The notes: generated from the letters alone by a model not told the origin. A stretch of 64,000 bases of DNA from Trichomonas vaginalis G3 (GCF_026262505.1 NC_067204.1:8899797-8963796), one strand, 5' to 3'; positions 1-11,077 are shown, counted from the first letter of the stretch. A program made the numbers and translations.

Positions 1-2110
1 CAAACCCTCCAAGAGAAGCACCTGCACCAGGACTACCTAAAACATTTACATCGTCACATGGACACAGACACAGGCATGCACCACAACAACAACCAAAACC
101 AACAGTTCAAAATCCAGCACCACAACCAACAGTTCAAAACACTGCACCACAACCAACAGTTCAAAACCCTGCACAACAACCACCTCCACAACCAGAGCAA
201 GGACATAAAAGAAGTAGAGAACAAGGAAACCAAGAATTCTTAAAAATGCTTAAAGAAGACTATGGTTACCCAGATACTATTGACTTTAGTGACAGATATA
301 AAGAAGCTATTCGAAAGTTCAAGGATGGAAATACTGACCCGAACCTATTTAGCTTTATGGCTCTGCACCAAAGGGATATAATCTCAAACCTGGAAAATAC
401 AAGCTCGCTAAGGGATATGATTTAATAGCATATCATCCAAATGACATGAACGAATTTACTCCGAGATATTTGATGTCAGAGCTAAATGACAATTAACTTG
501 ATGAACCGTAAAAAATAAAAAATGAGAGACGGAACGAAAGAAGAAAGGTTTATGAGTCCGGATGACTTAGAAAGGGAACTTGTTGAAAACGGTCTCGGAA
601 TATATGAAATGCCAGCAATGAGGTACAAGAAACTCCACAGGAAGAACTAGTTCAGATACACCAGACATGGAAGAAATAGTTCAGCAACAACAGCTAGAAG
701 AGCCTGAAGGAAACGAAACAAGTCCTTCCTTTGGAAACTAACTTCACAGAACTAGATGAAGATTTGGAACAGCCGAAAAATCTTGACCCTCAACAAGAGT
801 ATGCGGAGAATATGGAATATTTCCAAGAGTCTAAAAAAAATTCGGCTGACATAGTAGAAGAATATCGAAAAATGTTTGCCGACATACAAAAGACTCCAAC
901 ACCAGATGAAAATATTCAGCATAGAATGGAAGTACTGAAAGAAAATGTACACAAATACAACAACCCTTTTTACTTACGAGCATTTAACGTTCAATCTTCG
1001 GATGAACTCGGTGAAAATAAAAGGTTAAATTTCAAGAAAACATATAGAAATGAAACATTGTTTAAAGTTCATTCAGAACCTAACCAAGATGGAAACAAAC
1101 CTACTTTTGTTTCTGCAGACGATGGAACTACAATGAGATGGGGTCATAAAGCTAACCCGGATAGGTGGTTCATAAACTTACAACCACAATTCCAAGAAGT
1201 TGTAGACGCAATGGAAGTCAATGGTGAACGAGATATAGCTGGTATTTTAAGCGCGGCTTTAATGCCATTGAAAGATATGAAAGATGCAGATATTTTGGAC
1301 CAGTATGAAATGAACATGGCTGATGGAAATATAACACCTGACGTTCTAGAACATTTATCTCAAAGAACTACACAGAACCATAGAGATGGTATATTTGGTG
1401 AAGAGTTTAGAAAGAGAGTTAGGGAGAGAGAAGGAAGAGAACCTATTGTACATGACCTTGCAAACGAAAGTTTACAAAATGTCATAAAAACTTACTTTGC
1501 AGACGATGAACCGAGAAGGGATGAATATTTAAGAAAACTCAAATGGACAGTACCAAATGAAATGTTAGTATTGAAAAACATGTTCCTTGACAAAATAAAA
1601 CCAACTACAGAAATAAACGACGCAAGACTGAAAGATTGGGTAAAAGCTTTCCCATTCACAAAAGATATTGTTGGTAACATGGAAAGAAAACCAGAATGGC
1701 TACAAAAACATATATTTGGAAACGAGCTTATTCCATATGGACAAGCTCTGTTTGAAGAGCTTGAACCGGAAACTCAGGAAAGAGTCATGCAAACAATACG
1801 CGACGACTCAAATACAAACTATGACAAACTCTTTCTAGGATATAGGTTACCTGAGATGGGCGACCCGAGCCCAAAGGCAAAAAGGACATGGGAAATTTAC
1901 AACATACTAGGTGAACATGAGGCAAAGATGCAACAACTTGAAGCAGAGGGCAAGTTACCAAAGAAGAAGAGAAGAGTAGAACAAAGTGAAAGTAGTGAAG
2001 AAGTAACTTCATCTAGTGAAAGTAGTGGCAATGAAGGAAAAAGAAGAGTTAAAAACTCAGTCAGGAAGAAAGTAAAGCTTGGTCCACGCGGGTTCTATTA
2101 TGACACATAA
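1..2110 (+). pseudogene. E1 Q/P-rich coiled-coil structural protein, 3' part, broken
   Basis: This is the distal part of the large protein encoded just before the capsid gene. The opening stretch encodes repeats rich in Gln, Pro, Asn and His. A charged helical region follows, then a basic Ser-rich tail ending about 30 bp before the capsid start. The position immediately upstream of the major capsid gene and the low-complexity composition suggest a virion-associated scaffold or minor structural role, but no family is recognised. It is broken, with several breaks in this copy. Confidence 0.6.
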
Positions 2111-2142
2111 ACCCAACTATTCTATATTTTTACCCATATGAA

Positions 2143-3750
2143 ATGTACGCCGCTCAGAATATAACGCCAACAGTTTTGGATGCTATGAATGGAAATGTTT
2201 CCGAATGGTATAACGAATGCGACAATGCCATTAGAAGGTCAGAAATAGTTCCTGGAACTTACGAATATACAACTGCTGTTTCTTATGGAAACGTAGGTGA
2301 GTTTGGAGAAGGTTCTTCAACAACAGTAGATATTGCTTGCGACAGGTTTCATATAATTTCTATTGACAACTCTTTCTTATACGTGGAACAAGACATTGAA
2401 ATAAAACCTTCTGCTGACTTGAGAGGTAAGAAAGGTTGCAATGGAATTTTCTATGTCGGATACCAATATGCTCCAGAAGTTTTCATGGGATATAAGATAT
2501 ATTCTAACTCTGACTTAGTTCAAACAGTAACATGGGCAAACTATGAATGGTTCGCTTTGAGAAACTCAGTACAACCACAAGCTAGAGAACAAACAGACCA
2601 GTATGCAACTATTGAGAAAATAAGAAGACTTGACCCTAACGTTCCAGGAGTTTATGTTAACCTTTCTGATTCAGATGGAAATGCTGTCACTAAAGTAAAA
2701 CTGAAACTTAGAGTTCCTTTGTCATCTTTCCTCATCTTCAGGTTTTTAAGATACTTGCCAAACTGGGCAGGAAAAATTTCTATTGAACTTACTCCAAGCA
2801 AAAATAACTTAGTCATTGCACCAACACAAGACCCATTCACTCTTACTGTAGCTGGAACTGGTGGAGCCAAGTTCTGTGACTTTTGCAAAGACAAAGTTGA
2901 CCTAAACTTTGGTTTCTCAAACCTCAACACTGAAGTAAAGTATTATTTCAATGCTGCTGGAACTGCTTGGGACCCGGTTAAGTTCACATGCAAACAGTTT
3001 GAATGCAAGAGAATAGAAAGCAGACTTGCAGTCTATATGTTGGACCCAGATATTTCAAATGCTTTAGCTGCCAAATATATTGCAGTTCCACTTATGTTCC
3101 CTATACACCAAATATCTGTCAAAGACTTTGCAGGTGAAGTTGGAAACCAAAATCCAGGAACCGCAGGTGCAAGAACAGATATTGCTTTAACAACTGCAAT
3201 GAAACATGCAGATACTATGTTTGTACTGTTCAGACGAACTATAAATGACTATTCTTGTTTCTACAACCCCGGTATTAAATATCATATAAACATAGATGGC
3301 AAATATTATCCAAGAGAAGAATATTCTACAGTTGAGGATATGAGGTCATACAACTTGACATTAGATGCTATGAACTTTAACAACAACTTCACAACAACCA
3401 TTAACCCTGAAATGCAAAGTTCTATTATGCCATATGTGAAAGTATGGACTCATGCAGGAGCTCAAAAAACTCAATATACAAATGGAGACCGTTCAAACTT
3501 TTGGCTTGGCATTCCATTTGCTGACTCAGAAGACTTTATGGGTGGTATTTCAACTGTTGGTACTGTACAAATACAATATACTGGTGACAGACGGTCCATA
3601 TGAACTGAGAGCAATGAAGTTTACAAAACCAATAGCACTTTTTCACGGAAGATGCTCTTTTGAAGATTCGTTCGATGAAAACCTGCTGGGGCTCCTCAGA
3701 TTGGTATAACGACAGCTTCCATCGAGCAGATTTTGGCAGCAGGTCAGTAA
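2143..3750 (+). pseudogene. E1 major capsid protein (double jelly-roll type), broken
   Basis: Capsid gene remains, homologous along their length to the 535-codon gene at 28360-29967 in E2. Length, beta-rich composition and position between the structural protein and the small-gene cluster fit the double jelly-roll major capsid proteins described for Polintons of this organism. The assignment comes from family layout and recognition of the protein, not from a structural search. Broken, about one or two breaks. Confidence 0.7.
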
Positions 3751-3815
3751 GTTGTTCTTGAACTGACTTCTCTCCGTCAATATTGACAGTACGCCAGTTT
3801 TGATATAATATTGTA

Positions 3816-4061
3816 TTAAAACTTACCTTTAGAAATATCGGTCAGTTTTGTTGTTATATTTTTGTCTGCTTCAAGAACTTTCACCATCTCGGTTATACCA
3901 ACTTTCTTTGCTTTATGAAAATATTTTGGTTCAGCAAAGACTGCTATTCTATAACATTTTCCATTGTTTGTGTAAAGAACTACTCTGTCAATGAACTTGT
4001 ATTGTTTGTGTGTGTAAACTTTGTTCTGCTTCAATTCGAAGAGATACTCAAATACGTCCAT
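3816..4061 (-). CDS. E1 small basic protein, 81 aa, function unknown
   Basis: A minus-strand 81-codon frame between the capsid gene and the divergent 72-aa gene. The product is small, basic and has a mixed alpha/beta look; its C-terminal half is rich in Lys. No family recognised. It starts 16 bp from the start of the plus-strand gene at 4078, sharing a tiny A/T-rich bidirectional promoter (cttttattctagtaaaATG). Its partner in E2 lies at 30030-30279, which supports a real gene. Confidence 0.6.
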   Translation of the reverse strand: MDVFEYLFELKQNKVYTHKQYKFIDRVVLYTNNGKCYRIAVFAEPKYFHKAKKVGITEMVKVLEADKNITTKLTDISKGKF

Positions 4062-4077
4062 CTTTTATTCTAGTAAA

Positions 4078-4297
4078 ATGTCATTTCCGAAAAATAGAAG
4101 CGTGAGTGTTTCAAAAGGTTTAATGGCGATGGCAGATGTGAAGTTAAATTCACCAACTCAAACAAACAGTCAAAGTGTTTGTTGTCAATGTCAAAGAAAG
4201 AGATGTTGAAGTGGGGAAACCATACGAAGACGAAGATGGTATAACAAATAGTTCCTAAAAGAACAACCAACATACCCTGAAGTTAGCAGAGACTTAA
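4078..4297 (+). pseudogene. E1 homologue of the 72-aa capsid-cluster protein, broken
   Basis: Remains of the small gene that is whole in E2 at 30298-30516. Begins with the TAAAATG leader typical of the virion-type genes in these elements. The product is an acidic small protein of unknown function. Broken, about one or two breaks. Confidence 0.5.
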
Positions 4298-4380
4298 GTT
4301 CTGTTGCAGATATTTCGAAACGACTACATGCAACTGAAAGATAAGCTTAAAAACTCAGGAGAAGATTTGTCAAGCTCTTA

Positions 4381-4660
4381 GGTCTAAGTTTAAACTTGGT
4401 CGAACACAACCCTGTAAAAGTGAACTCATATGTCATCGCACCTCATGAAATTTTTGAAAGAACTATTTGAAACTTTTGACAGAGGCGACGATAATAAACA
4501 TCAAAGAAATAGAACCCGACATTGCTTGCTGTGGTGTTTCATACAATGTCATTGACAAGATATACGTTATGAAAGGAGGTGAAACGTTAACTTAAAATAT
4601 AGTTTCCAGACGTCAAAAATATTTGACGACCACAACATTTCATTAAAATTTACTTGCTAA
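4381..4660 (+). pseudogene. E1 homologue of the 91-aa capsid-cluster protein, broken
   Basis: Remains matching the 91-aa gene of E2 at 30602-30877. No family recognised. It sits between the capsid and penton-like genes, so a virion or assembly role is possible. Broken in several places. Confidence 0.5.
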
Positions 4661-4666
4661 GTAAAA

Positions 4667-4905
4667 ATGTCAAAAACTTCTTGAAAGATGTTTGAAGAAA
4701 AACAATATAGACTTTATTTCATGTAAAGGACTTTACACACTTTTGAACGATATGAAAGACCCTGTTTTGTTTGTTCGTGTAGACAAAGGAAAGTTCTATC
4801 TTTACACAAATATTTGAACTTCTTGCAGAGAAACTTCAAGAAACGCCATGTGAAAGTTTAGATGAAGTTCTCCTCACACTCAGAAAACTTTTTAAATATA
4901 TGTAA
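4667..4905 (+). pseudogene. E1-only small gene before the penton-like gene, broken
   Basis: About 240 bp with the look of a small coding gene (leader GTAAAAATG, end just before the penton-like start) that has no counterpart in E2, where the 91-aa gene and the penton-like gene are separated by only a few bases. The product is rich in Lys, Leu and Phe. Function unknown. It marks a gain in E1 or a loss in E2. Broken, about one or two breaks. Confidence 0.45.
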
Positions 4906-5710
4906 ATGGCAGAGAGACATAGTGGTTTATACTATTACGACTAAAAACCCTGAGTCATATAATTCTATAACAACAAAACTTACAAAGTCCTCAAGGACGA
5001 TATTGTAAACTGACCTTAAACACGATGACTAAAGCCTGTTTTGCTCTTTTGACACCAGAAGACTTTGTTGTTGTGAATGGTAAAAAATACTCTTTGAAGA
5101 TACTTACTCAGATATACCACCAACAGGTTTTGTTGACTTATTTAATACTTTAAGGACGGATGTAACATGTGCTGCAACTAGAGCAGGTTTCATTATGTTT
5201 GGATGTCCGACTGAGTTTAGTATAAACGATATGAGCTATAATACAAAACTTATATCTGGTTTTTACTACCAACAGTTTCCTATAACAGGAAAAGGTGTCA
5301 TACAAGGAATGTCTGTTCCATTGACTTTAAGTACACCTATTTTATATATTGTTTCAAACTTAGGTTCAAAGTGCTATTCGAATGTCGACAGAAACTACTA
5401 TGACCAAAAGATACTCATGCGTATAAACAACACTTTCTCTGCTGGTTTGCCTATTGTTCATTCGAATGCAGAGTTTTCAGCTTTAGTGAACTCAAACACT
5501 TTAGCAAACATAAACTTAACCTTAGTTGACGCAAACTTTGTTCCTGTAAAACTTTTATGTCCTATGTATTTGTCAATGACGGCAGAAAGTTTCGAATTGG
5601 AAGATGCAACTGGTGAAAGTATTGTACTACAAGAACAACTTCAACAACAAATAGCTCAAGAACAACAAATGCAACAACAAAGTCAAGAACAACAAATAGC
5701 TCAAGAATAA
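4906..5710 (+). pseudogene. E1 penton-like (minor capsid) protein, broken
   Basis: Remains homologous to the 271-aa protein of E2 at 30882-31697. The product is beta-rich with a Gln-rich tail made of short Gln/Glu repeats. The family expectation for Polintons is a single jelly-roll penton protein encoded near the capsid gene, and this gene has the right size and place. Assignment is by position and composition. Broken, about two breaks. Confidence 0.55.
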
Positions 5711-5743
5711 AAAAAATATTTTTTTTTATTTTTATATAAAAAA

Positions 5744-6979
5744 ATGTACAGAATAGACGTTTCAGATTTTTATGACTTCCAAGCGTTCAGAAATATGTGT
5801 CCATTTAGAGACTATAACAAAGCAGTCGAGAATTTGAAACGTTTAGTCATTTATGTCGACTCTGCCCCAGAATGTTATGTTATGAAAGAATGGGATGTAG
5901 TCTTTAACAAACCAAGAGCAACAATAGTTTCAGAACAAGAATGTAGACAGAAACTTAAGAAAATAAAAGTCGTACAAGTTGGCATGAAGATGTTAGATGC
6001 TTGGGATATCTTATTGTCAAAGTTAGAAGATTTTTCAGTTCGTGTGTATAAAGTTTTATACACCTTCTCCAAACTTCTATTCTATCTTCACTGGATATAA
6101 ATATGAACAAGTAGAATGGAAAGAAAATATTATAGAAGCTTGGTTAGACCATGTCAAAGAAATTATATGCAATGGAAACGAAAGAGTCTATGAGTATATC
6201 TTATGTTGGTTTGCAAACATCTTACAACATCCAAGTGCTAAAAATGAAACTCTCATTATAATTGGAAAACAAGGAAACTGGTAAGAATACTTTCTTTACA
6301 GATATTTTGTGCAAACTGTTAGAGGGCTATTCGAATCCGAATATGACAAACTTAGAAAACATCTGTGGCAAGTTTAACTCTTCAATTGAGAATATGAAAC
6401 TTATAGTATGTAACGAACTTCAAAGTATAGATACAACAAAAGTTTTAAACTCAGATGCTTTGAAGAGTCTTATAACAGACAAAGTTGGAGTTGTTGAAAG
6501 AAAGTATAAAGACCAAAGAGTTTGTGAAAATGTTGCAAACTTCATTATGGTTTCAAACAATACTGTTCCGATGAAGTTAGAAAGTTCTGACAGAAGATAT
6601 GTAGTTGTCAGAACGTCAGAAGCTCATATGCAAGATACAGAATATTTTGACGACTTAGCAGAAACTTTGACATCTGACTTTTACAACCACTTGTTCTCAT
6701 ATTTTATGACATTAGATATTTCTAAGTTCAATCCAAGACAAATTCCACATACCGAAGAAAAGACAAACATTGTTAGAAGCAAACAAGAGTGTATATGAAC
6801 TGTTCATAGATGAAACTGACTTTGTGTCATTAGATGAAAGGTCATTGTACGATGAATATAAACAATATTGTCAAGAATATGGTTATATGACAGCGTCTAA
6901 ACGAACATTCTTGGCAAATGTCAAAAATCTTTTAGATGTTCAGAACGGCGTATATACAAAGAAAAATTTTTCTGAGTAA
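5744..6979 (+). pseudogene. E1 superfamily 3 helicase, broken
   Basis: Remains of a D5-like SF3 helicase, the replicative helicase of Polintons. The gene follows the penton-like gene and starts with the leader TATAAAAAAATG. Its relative in E2 shows the Walker A signature GKQGTGKNT. A helical C-terminal part follows, resembling the winged-helix tails of such helicases. Broken, about three breaks. Confidence 0.75.
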
Positions 6980-7013
6980 ATTTAAAAAAAAATATTTTTT
7001 TATTTTATTTGAA

Positions 7014-7599
7014 ATGTACGCTGAGTTTGTTGGAGAAGACCGTTGGGAAACTTGTTTGTTAGATGAGAAATATGAAATTCACTGTTGTGAGTCATTTGAA
7101 GTCAGAAACAAAAAGACAAAAAGAGTTTTAAGCGAATGGGAGCGAAATGACGGATATACTACTATGAAGATGAGTGGAAAACACTATTTTAAACATATTG
7201 TCATTGCAACTCATTTTATACCGAACCCTAACAATCTACCTCTTGTAGACCATATAAACCATATAAGAAACGACAATAGACTTGAGAACTTGCGTTGGGT
7301 CACATGTTTCTGAAAACAATAAGAACATAGGCAAATTTCGAGATATTGTATTCGAATTTGTCGACGAACTAGAAGATGAAGCAATTGAAATTACAGACTA
7401 TGGTAAGCATACGTTTGAGTTTTACTACTACAGCGAAGAACAAGACTCTTTCTACTTTTATACCGGCGTAAACTATAGGAAATTACAAGTATATTTTACT
7501 AAGACGGGCTATGCTCATGTAAACGCTAGAGATACAGATGGAAAAAACGTTCGAATACTTCTTAACAAATTCAAGAAGCTATATGGCATACCATTTTAA
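7014..7599 (+). pseudogene. E1-only HNH endonuclease cargo gene, broken
   Basis: A gene present only in E1, between the helicase and the 139-aa gene. The product has the layout of phage-type NUMOD4/HNH homing endonucleases: an N-terminal part with a Trp-rich beta segment, then the HNH core VDHINHIRNDNRLENLRWV at about residue 80-100, followed by a downstream part of unknown fold. It is flanked on both sides by AAAAAAAATATTTTTTT, and E2 has one such stretch at the empty site. Broken, about one break. Confidence 0.7.
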
Positions 7600-7644
7600 A
7601 ACGTTTTTTTTAAAAAAAATATTTTTTTTTATCCGATAGAAAAG

Positions 7645-8064
7645 ATGACGAAATATATTTCAGTAAACAAGTACATGTCAGGACTTAAAGAAGAACTAGA
7701 CCCATTCATATATTTGAATGTTTACTTCTACCATTTTGAAAAGTCTTCATTCAGCAAAGTTTGGAACATTGCACCAGTTAAGTTTGCTATTGTGACTAAA
7801 AATGGTGCAACTTTTGAAGACTTAGACATAGAAGGTTTGTTAGCAGTCAAAGAAAATTTTGACAGAAAGTTCTCAAACCTTAAAGAAGGCAAAGCATACA
7901 AACTTGTTATACCTTATGAACCAAAGAAAGCAGACGACTATGAATATTATGAGTCTAAGATAGTTGAAGTTCAAGGTAAATTGGGTAAAAAGATTTTAGA
8001 GTCTAAGCCAGTGTTTGCTCCTAAAGAGGAAGAGAACATTGACATTGACCCAGAAATGTTCTAA
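7645..8064 (+). CDS. E1 139-aa protein with acidic tail ending in Phe; candidate ssDNA-binding protein
   Basis: A whole 139-codon frame, conserved in E2 at 32995-33414. The body is a mixed beta/alpha sequence with Tyr/Phe-rich strands. The last residues, EEENIDIDPEMF, form an acidic tail with a terminal Phe, the pattern used by bacterial SSB and T7 gp2.5 to recruit replication partners. It sits between the helicase and the ATPase. The ssDNA-binding role is inference from tail and context; an OB fold was not verified. Confidence 0.6.
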   Translation: MTKYISVNKYMSGLKEELDPFIYLNVYFYHFEKSSFSKVWNIAPVKFAIVTKNGATFEDLDIEGLLAVKENFDRKFSNLKEGKAYKLVIPYEPKKADDYEYYESKIVEVQGKLGKKILESKPVFAPKEEENIDIDPEMF

Positions 8065-8080
8065 AAATAAAATTTTATTT

Positions 8081-8548
8081 TTACATGTCATATCTCACCT
8101 TCTCTGGAACTGGTTCAGGTTCTTTCTTCTCTTCTACTTTCTTTTCTTCTACTTTCTTTTCTTTCTTTTCTCTCTTCTTCTTCTTCTCTGGTGGAGTTAT
8201 GTCAAATTTGGCGCAACCATATTTATGTAAAAGTTCTTTGTCCTTTAATAGCTCATCTATTCTGTTTTCTATTTCATCTTCAAGAACGGCGCATGTGTCT
8301 TCTTTGCATTCTAAGAACTTTTGTTGGACTTCATCTTTCCAATCGGTGTCATCTCTGTCAACAAGTCTGTCATTGACAAATTTTAAGACTGCTCTGCTTA
8401 ATGTTTTATGGTTCTTGTCATATTCCCAGAAACAGAACTTTAGAACAAATTCACCTTTCTTGTTTACACTATGTAAGATTTTATGGTCGACAGATGTTTT
8501 GCTGTCGAAAAGCTTGTCTCGAATATAGATAGCGAAATCGCTAGACAT
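8081..8548 (-). CDS. E1 155-aa protein with Lys/Glu-rich tail, unknown
   Basis: A minus-strand gene opposite and divergent from the packaging ATPase. The N-terminal two thirds look globular (helical, with conserved Trp and Cys). The last 40 residues are a highly charged Lys/Glu/Pro tail built of short repeats around VEEKKVEEKK. It converges with the 139-aa gene, with 16 bp between the stops. No family recognised. A related gene lies at 33435-33888 in E2. Confidence 0.6.
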   Translation of the reverse strand: MSSDFAIYIRDKLFDSKTSVDHKILHSVNKKGEFVLKFCFWEYDKNHKTLSRAVLKFVNDRLVDRDDTDWKDEVQQKFLECKEDTCAVLEDEIENRIDELLKDKELLHKYGCAKFDITPPEKKKKREKKEKKVEEKKVEEKKEPEPVPEKVRYDM

Positions 8549-8585
8549 TTTCTAAAAGATAAAATTTTTAATTTTTCTAAAAATA

Positions 8586-9456
8586 TGTTAGAAAAAAGTT
8601 TGCTGACATTGACAAGAAATTTGAGAATGTTTTAAACAAGAACAAGAGGAAGTTAGAAAATGCTCAGATAAAACCCATACATGACAAGTTCTTATTTGCT
8701 CAGAATGGTATAACAGGTCTAATTGCACCACCTGGGTCGGGTAAGACTTTCACTTATCTTAAAATGGCTGCACAACAACAAGAACTAGATGAGAAGAACC
8801 CATTCTATGAGTTAGTTGTCATTTGTAGTACTTCTGGTCAATTTGACCAAACCGTCAATTCGTTCAAAGATATTATAAAGAAGTCTAAGTTAGTATGTAT
8901 AAAGGATACTGAGTTGTTAGATTGGATAAAGAAGTACCAAAGAAGAGTTTTGAAGTATAATGCTATAAATGAGTATATAAATTCGAAGTTTAAAGACCCA
9001 AATGAGGAAATGCAGAGAATATTAGACAAACACCACTTCAGAAACAAACAGAAAGAGATAGAATACATTTCGAAGAAATTGCAATCTTACGATTGGAAGA
9101 CATACCCTCATAGATGTCTTCTTATCTTAGATGACTTTGCTTCTCATCCTTTGTTAAAGAACAGAGAACAAGACATGTGTCGAATTCTTAAGAAGCTCAG
9201 ACACTTTAACATCTCTGTTGTCATTTGTGTACAGACAGCAAAGAGTTTAAGTAAGGATGTAAAGAGAATACTTACTGATATCATACTTTTCCCCGGATTG
9301 TCCGAAGACGATTTCATGGAACTTATGAAAGAGTCCATGGCAGGTAAGTTTGACAGACATGAACTATGGGAGAAGTACAAAGTCATACAAGACCCTCATA
9401 CTTCTTTCAGAATTCATATCTACGCGAACAAAGTTCAAATTGTAAAAAGTCAATAA
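8586..9456 (+). pseudogene. E1 genome-packaging ATPase (FtsK/HerA, A32-like), broken
   Basis: DNA-packaging ATPase of the type found in Polintons and NCLDV-like viruses. Visible signatures are Walker A APPGSGKT near the N-terminus, Walker B LLILDDF in the middle and a C-terminal segment with VVICVQTAKSLSKD that fits the sensor Gln region. It ends in IVKSQ, immediately followed by the intergenic repeat region. Its 3' end (TTCAAATTGTAAAAAGTCAA, 9434-9453) is repeated at 11033-11052. Broken, about one break. Confidence 0.8.
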
Positions 9457-9783
9457 AAATAAATGGTTCATTTACTCTGCTTGTTTGAAGTTGTCAAAAT
9501 ACTCTGTTATTTTTCACGATTTTCATACGGAATTCAATAAAAATATATTTTAGGGTAGATGGGTATATCTAACCCGATATCTAACCTCATTTCTACCCCA
9601 GTTATTTTATAAACGTTTTACATGGTAAACGTTATTTTTGGAATTTTGTGAAAACTCAACGGTTTGACACGTGCCCTAAAAATTATTTTACTCAGAATTT
9701 TGTGCTGAATTCAATAAAAATATATTTTAGGGTAGATGGGTATATCTAACCCGATATCTAACCTCATTTCTACCCCAGTTATT
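9457..9783. repeat. E1 intergenic with two copies of the GGGTAGA inverted-repeat motif
   Basis: About 330 bp without a gene between the convergent ATPase and 304-aa genes. It holds two copies of a motif that starts at GAATTC (9530 and 9708, spaced 178 bp), continues as an A/T stretch, then AGGGTAGA, GGGTATATCTAACC and TTTCTACCCC. The copy at 9530 also repeats the last bases of the 304-aa gene. The motif is the inverted partner of the units at 10761-11018. Confidence 0.75.
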
Positions 9784-10698
9784 TTATAAGCGTTTTACAT
9801 GGTAAACATTGTGAATTCGTGAAATTCTAAACAATTTCGTAGCTTCTATTTCTTCTGTCAGTACATCGAATGTTTTAACAATGCCGAAGGTTTCTTTATA
9901 TTTCTTCTTGACATCTGAAAGAAGGAAATCGTCAGCTGTTGGATAGTTTTTGTTTAGAAATGTCAACATGTCCATTTTATCTTCTGCTGGTTTCTCTGCC
10001 TCCCTCTTTAAGTCAGCATAGTCGTTTCGCATACGTTCTATCTCTTTGACGGAGTAGTTATATTTCCTCATTGCTGCTTTACATTTAGAACATTGTGGGT
10101 TCATTTTTGCGTTATATTCTGAAACCTTACCTGCTAGTATGACTAAGGCGTCAATTGCTCTCTTTAACTCAAAAGCTGCTGGTTTTATTTGTTCATTCCA
10201 TATCTTACCTCTTCTATCTTTATCTCTTATCTGCCATACACATTCAGCAACTAACGAAACAAAGTTGTCGTAGGTCTTAAACTCCCCAGATTTGTATATG
10301 TCAGAGATGTTCTTATATACCATATCGCAATCTTTGTCCATGACTTTGTGGTTGCAATGAAATCCAAGAAACTCATAGTTAACCTTTCGTATGAACTTCT
10401 TTATTTCTACTGAGTCAGTTGCTTTGACTTCTATTTCATCGAATTCTGGAATAGTAAGCTTTTGTTGTTGGATTTCAGGAAGTTTAGGTAGATGGTCAAT
10501 AATATCCTGCATTTCATAAAGATATTCTTCATCTGTTTCATCTTTTGCAGTGCAATCTAAATCTCCTTGGAGAAGTTCTTGCTTTATCTTCTGGATTTCT
10601 GTTTCGAAAGTATATGAAGAAGGAATGAAGCTTTTCATCTCTACTAACATTGAAGTTGGGTTCATGACTAACGAGTTTGGTGCTGTTGTTGCTAACAT
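9784..10698 (-). CDS. E1 304-aa protein of the inverted-repeat-flanked cassette
   Basis: A whole minus-strand frame, about 90% identical to the 313-aa protein of E2 (35046-35987) apart from the N-terminus. Features: a CSKCKAAMRKYNYS segment (CxxC, possible metal site) near residue 200, a long helical region after it, and a C-terminal stretch with spacing like a winged helix-turn-helix. No family recognised. Both sides of the gene carry inverted copies of the GGGTAGA motif, so gene plus repeats form a cassette-like unit. A DNA-binding role is only a guess. Confidence 0.6.
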   Translation of the reverse strand: MLATTAPNSLVMNPTSMLVEMKSFIPSSYTFETEIQKIKQELLQGDLDCTAKDETDEEYLYEMQDIIDHLPKLPEIQQQKLTIPEFDEIEVKATDSVEIKKFIRKVNYEFLGFHCNHKVMDKDCDMVYKNISDIYKSGEFKTYDNFVSLVAECVWQIRDKDRRGKIWNEQIKPAAFELKRAIDALVILAGKVSEYNAKMNPQCSKCKAAMRKYNYSVKEIERMRNDYADLKREAEKPAEDKMDMLTFLNKNYPTADDFLLSDVKKKYKETFGIVKTFDVLTEEIEATKLFRISRIHNVYHVKRL

Positions 10699-11032
10699 GT
10701 TCTTACAATAAAAATAAAAAATATTTTTTTAAAAAAACTAACTTTATTTTTTATTTCGGGAAATTTCATGAAAATTCATGAGGGTAGAAAAGAGGTTAGA
10801 AAAGAGGTTAGATATACCCTTCTACCCTAAAATATATTTTTGGTGTAAATTTCATGAAAATTCATGAGGGTAGAAAAGAGGTTAGAAAAGAGGTTAGATA
10901 TACCCTTCTACCCTAAAATATATTTTTGGTGTAAATTTCATGAAAATTCATGAGGGTAGAAAAGAGGTTAGAAAAGAGGTTAGATATACCCTTCTACCCT
11001 AAAATATATTTTTGCTGAATTCAGCAACAAAA
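10699..11032. repeat. E1 three tandem 86-bp repeats carrying the GGGTAGA palindrome
   Basis: Three near-identical 86-bp units starting at 10761, 10847 and 10933. Each has TTTCATGAAAATTCATGAG, then AGGGTAGAA, two AGAGGTTAGAAA steps, GATATACCC and TTCTACCCT, ending in an AT tract. AGGGTAGAA and TTCTACCCT can pair as a 9-bp stem. Reversed, the unit matches the motif on the other side of the 304-aa gene. Confidence 0.85.
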
Positions 11033-11077
11033 TTCAAATTGTAAAAAGTCAACCTTGAAAAATGTAAGTGTTTAGTC

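Larger units (their letters stand above)
9434..11052. repeat. 20-bp direct repeat bounding the E1 cassette
   Basis: TTCAAATTGTAAAAAGTCAA occurs at 9434-9453 (the end of the ATPase gene) and again at 11033-11052, where it is followed by ccttgaaaaat. In E2 the single ATPase end is followed by gcttgaaaaat. Thus the right-hand copy in E1 keeps the E2-like downstream context, as if the DNA between had been inserted with a duplication of the gene end. Confidence 0.7.

Noticed and set aside
752-952. Antisense frames in the structural-protein, capsid and polymerase genes
   Set aside because: They mirror strongly biased codon use of the sense genes and have no leader of either class.
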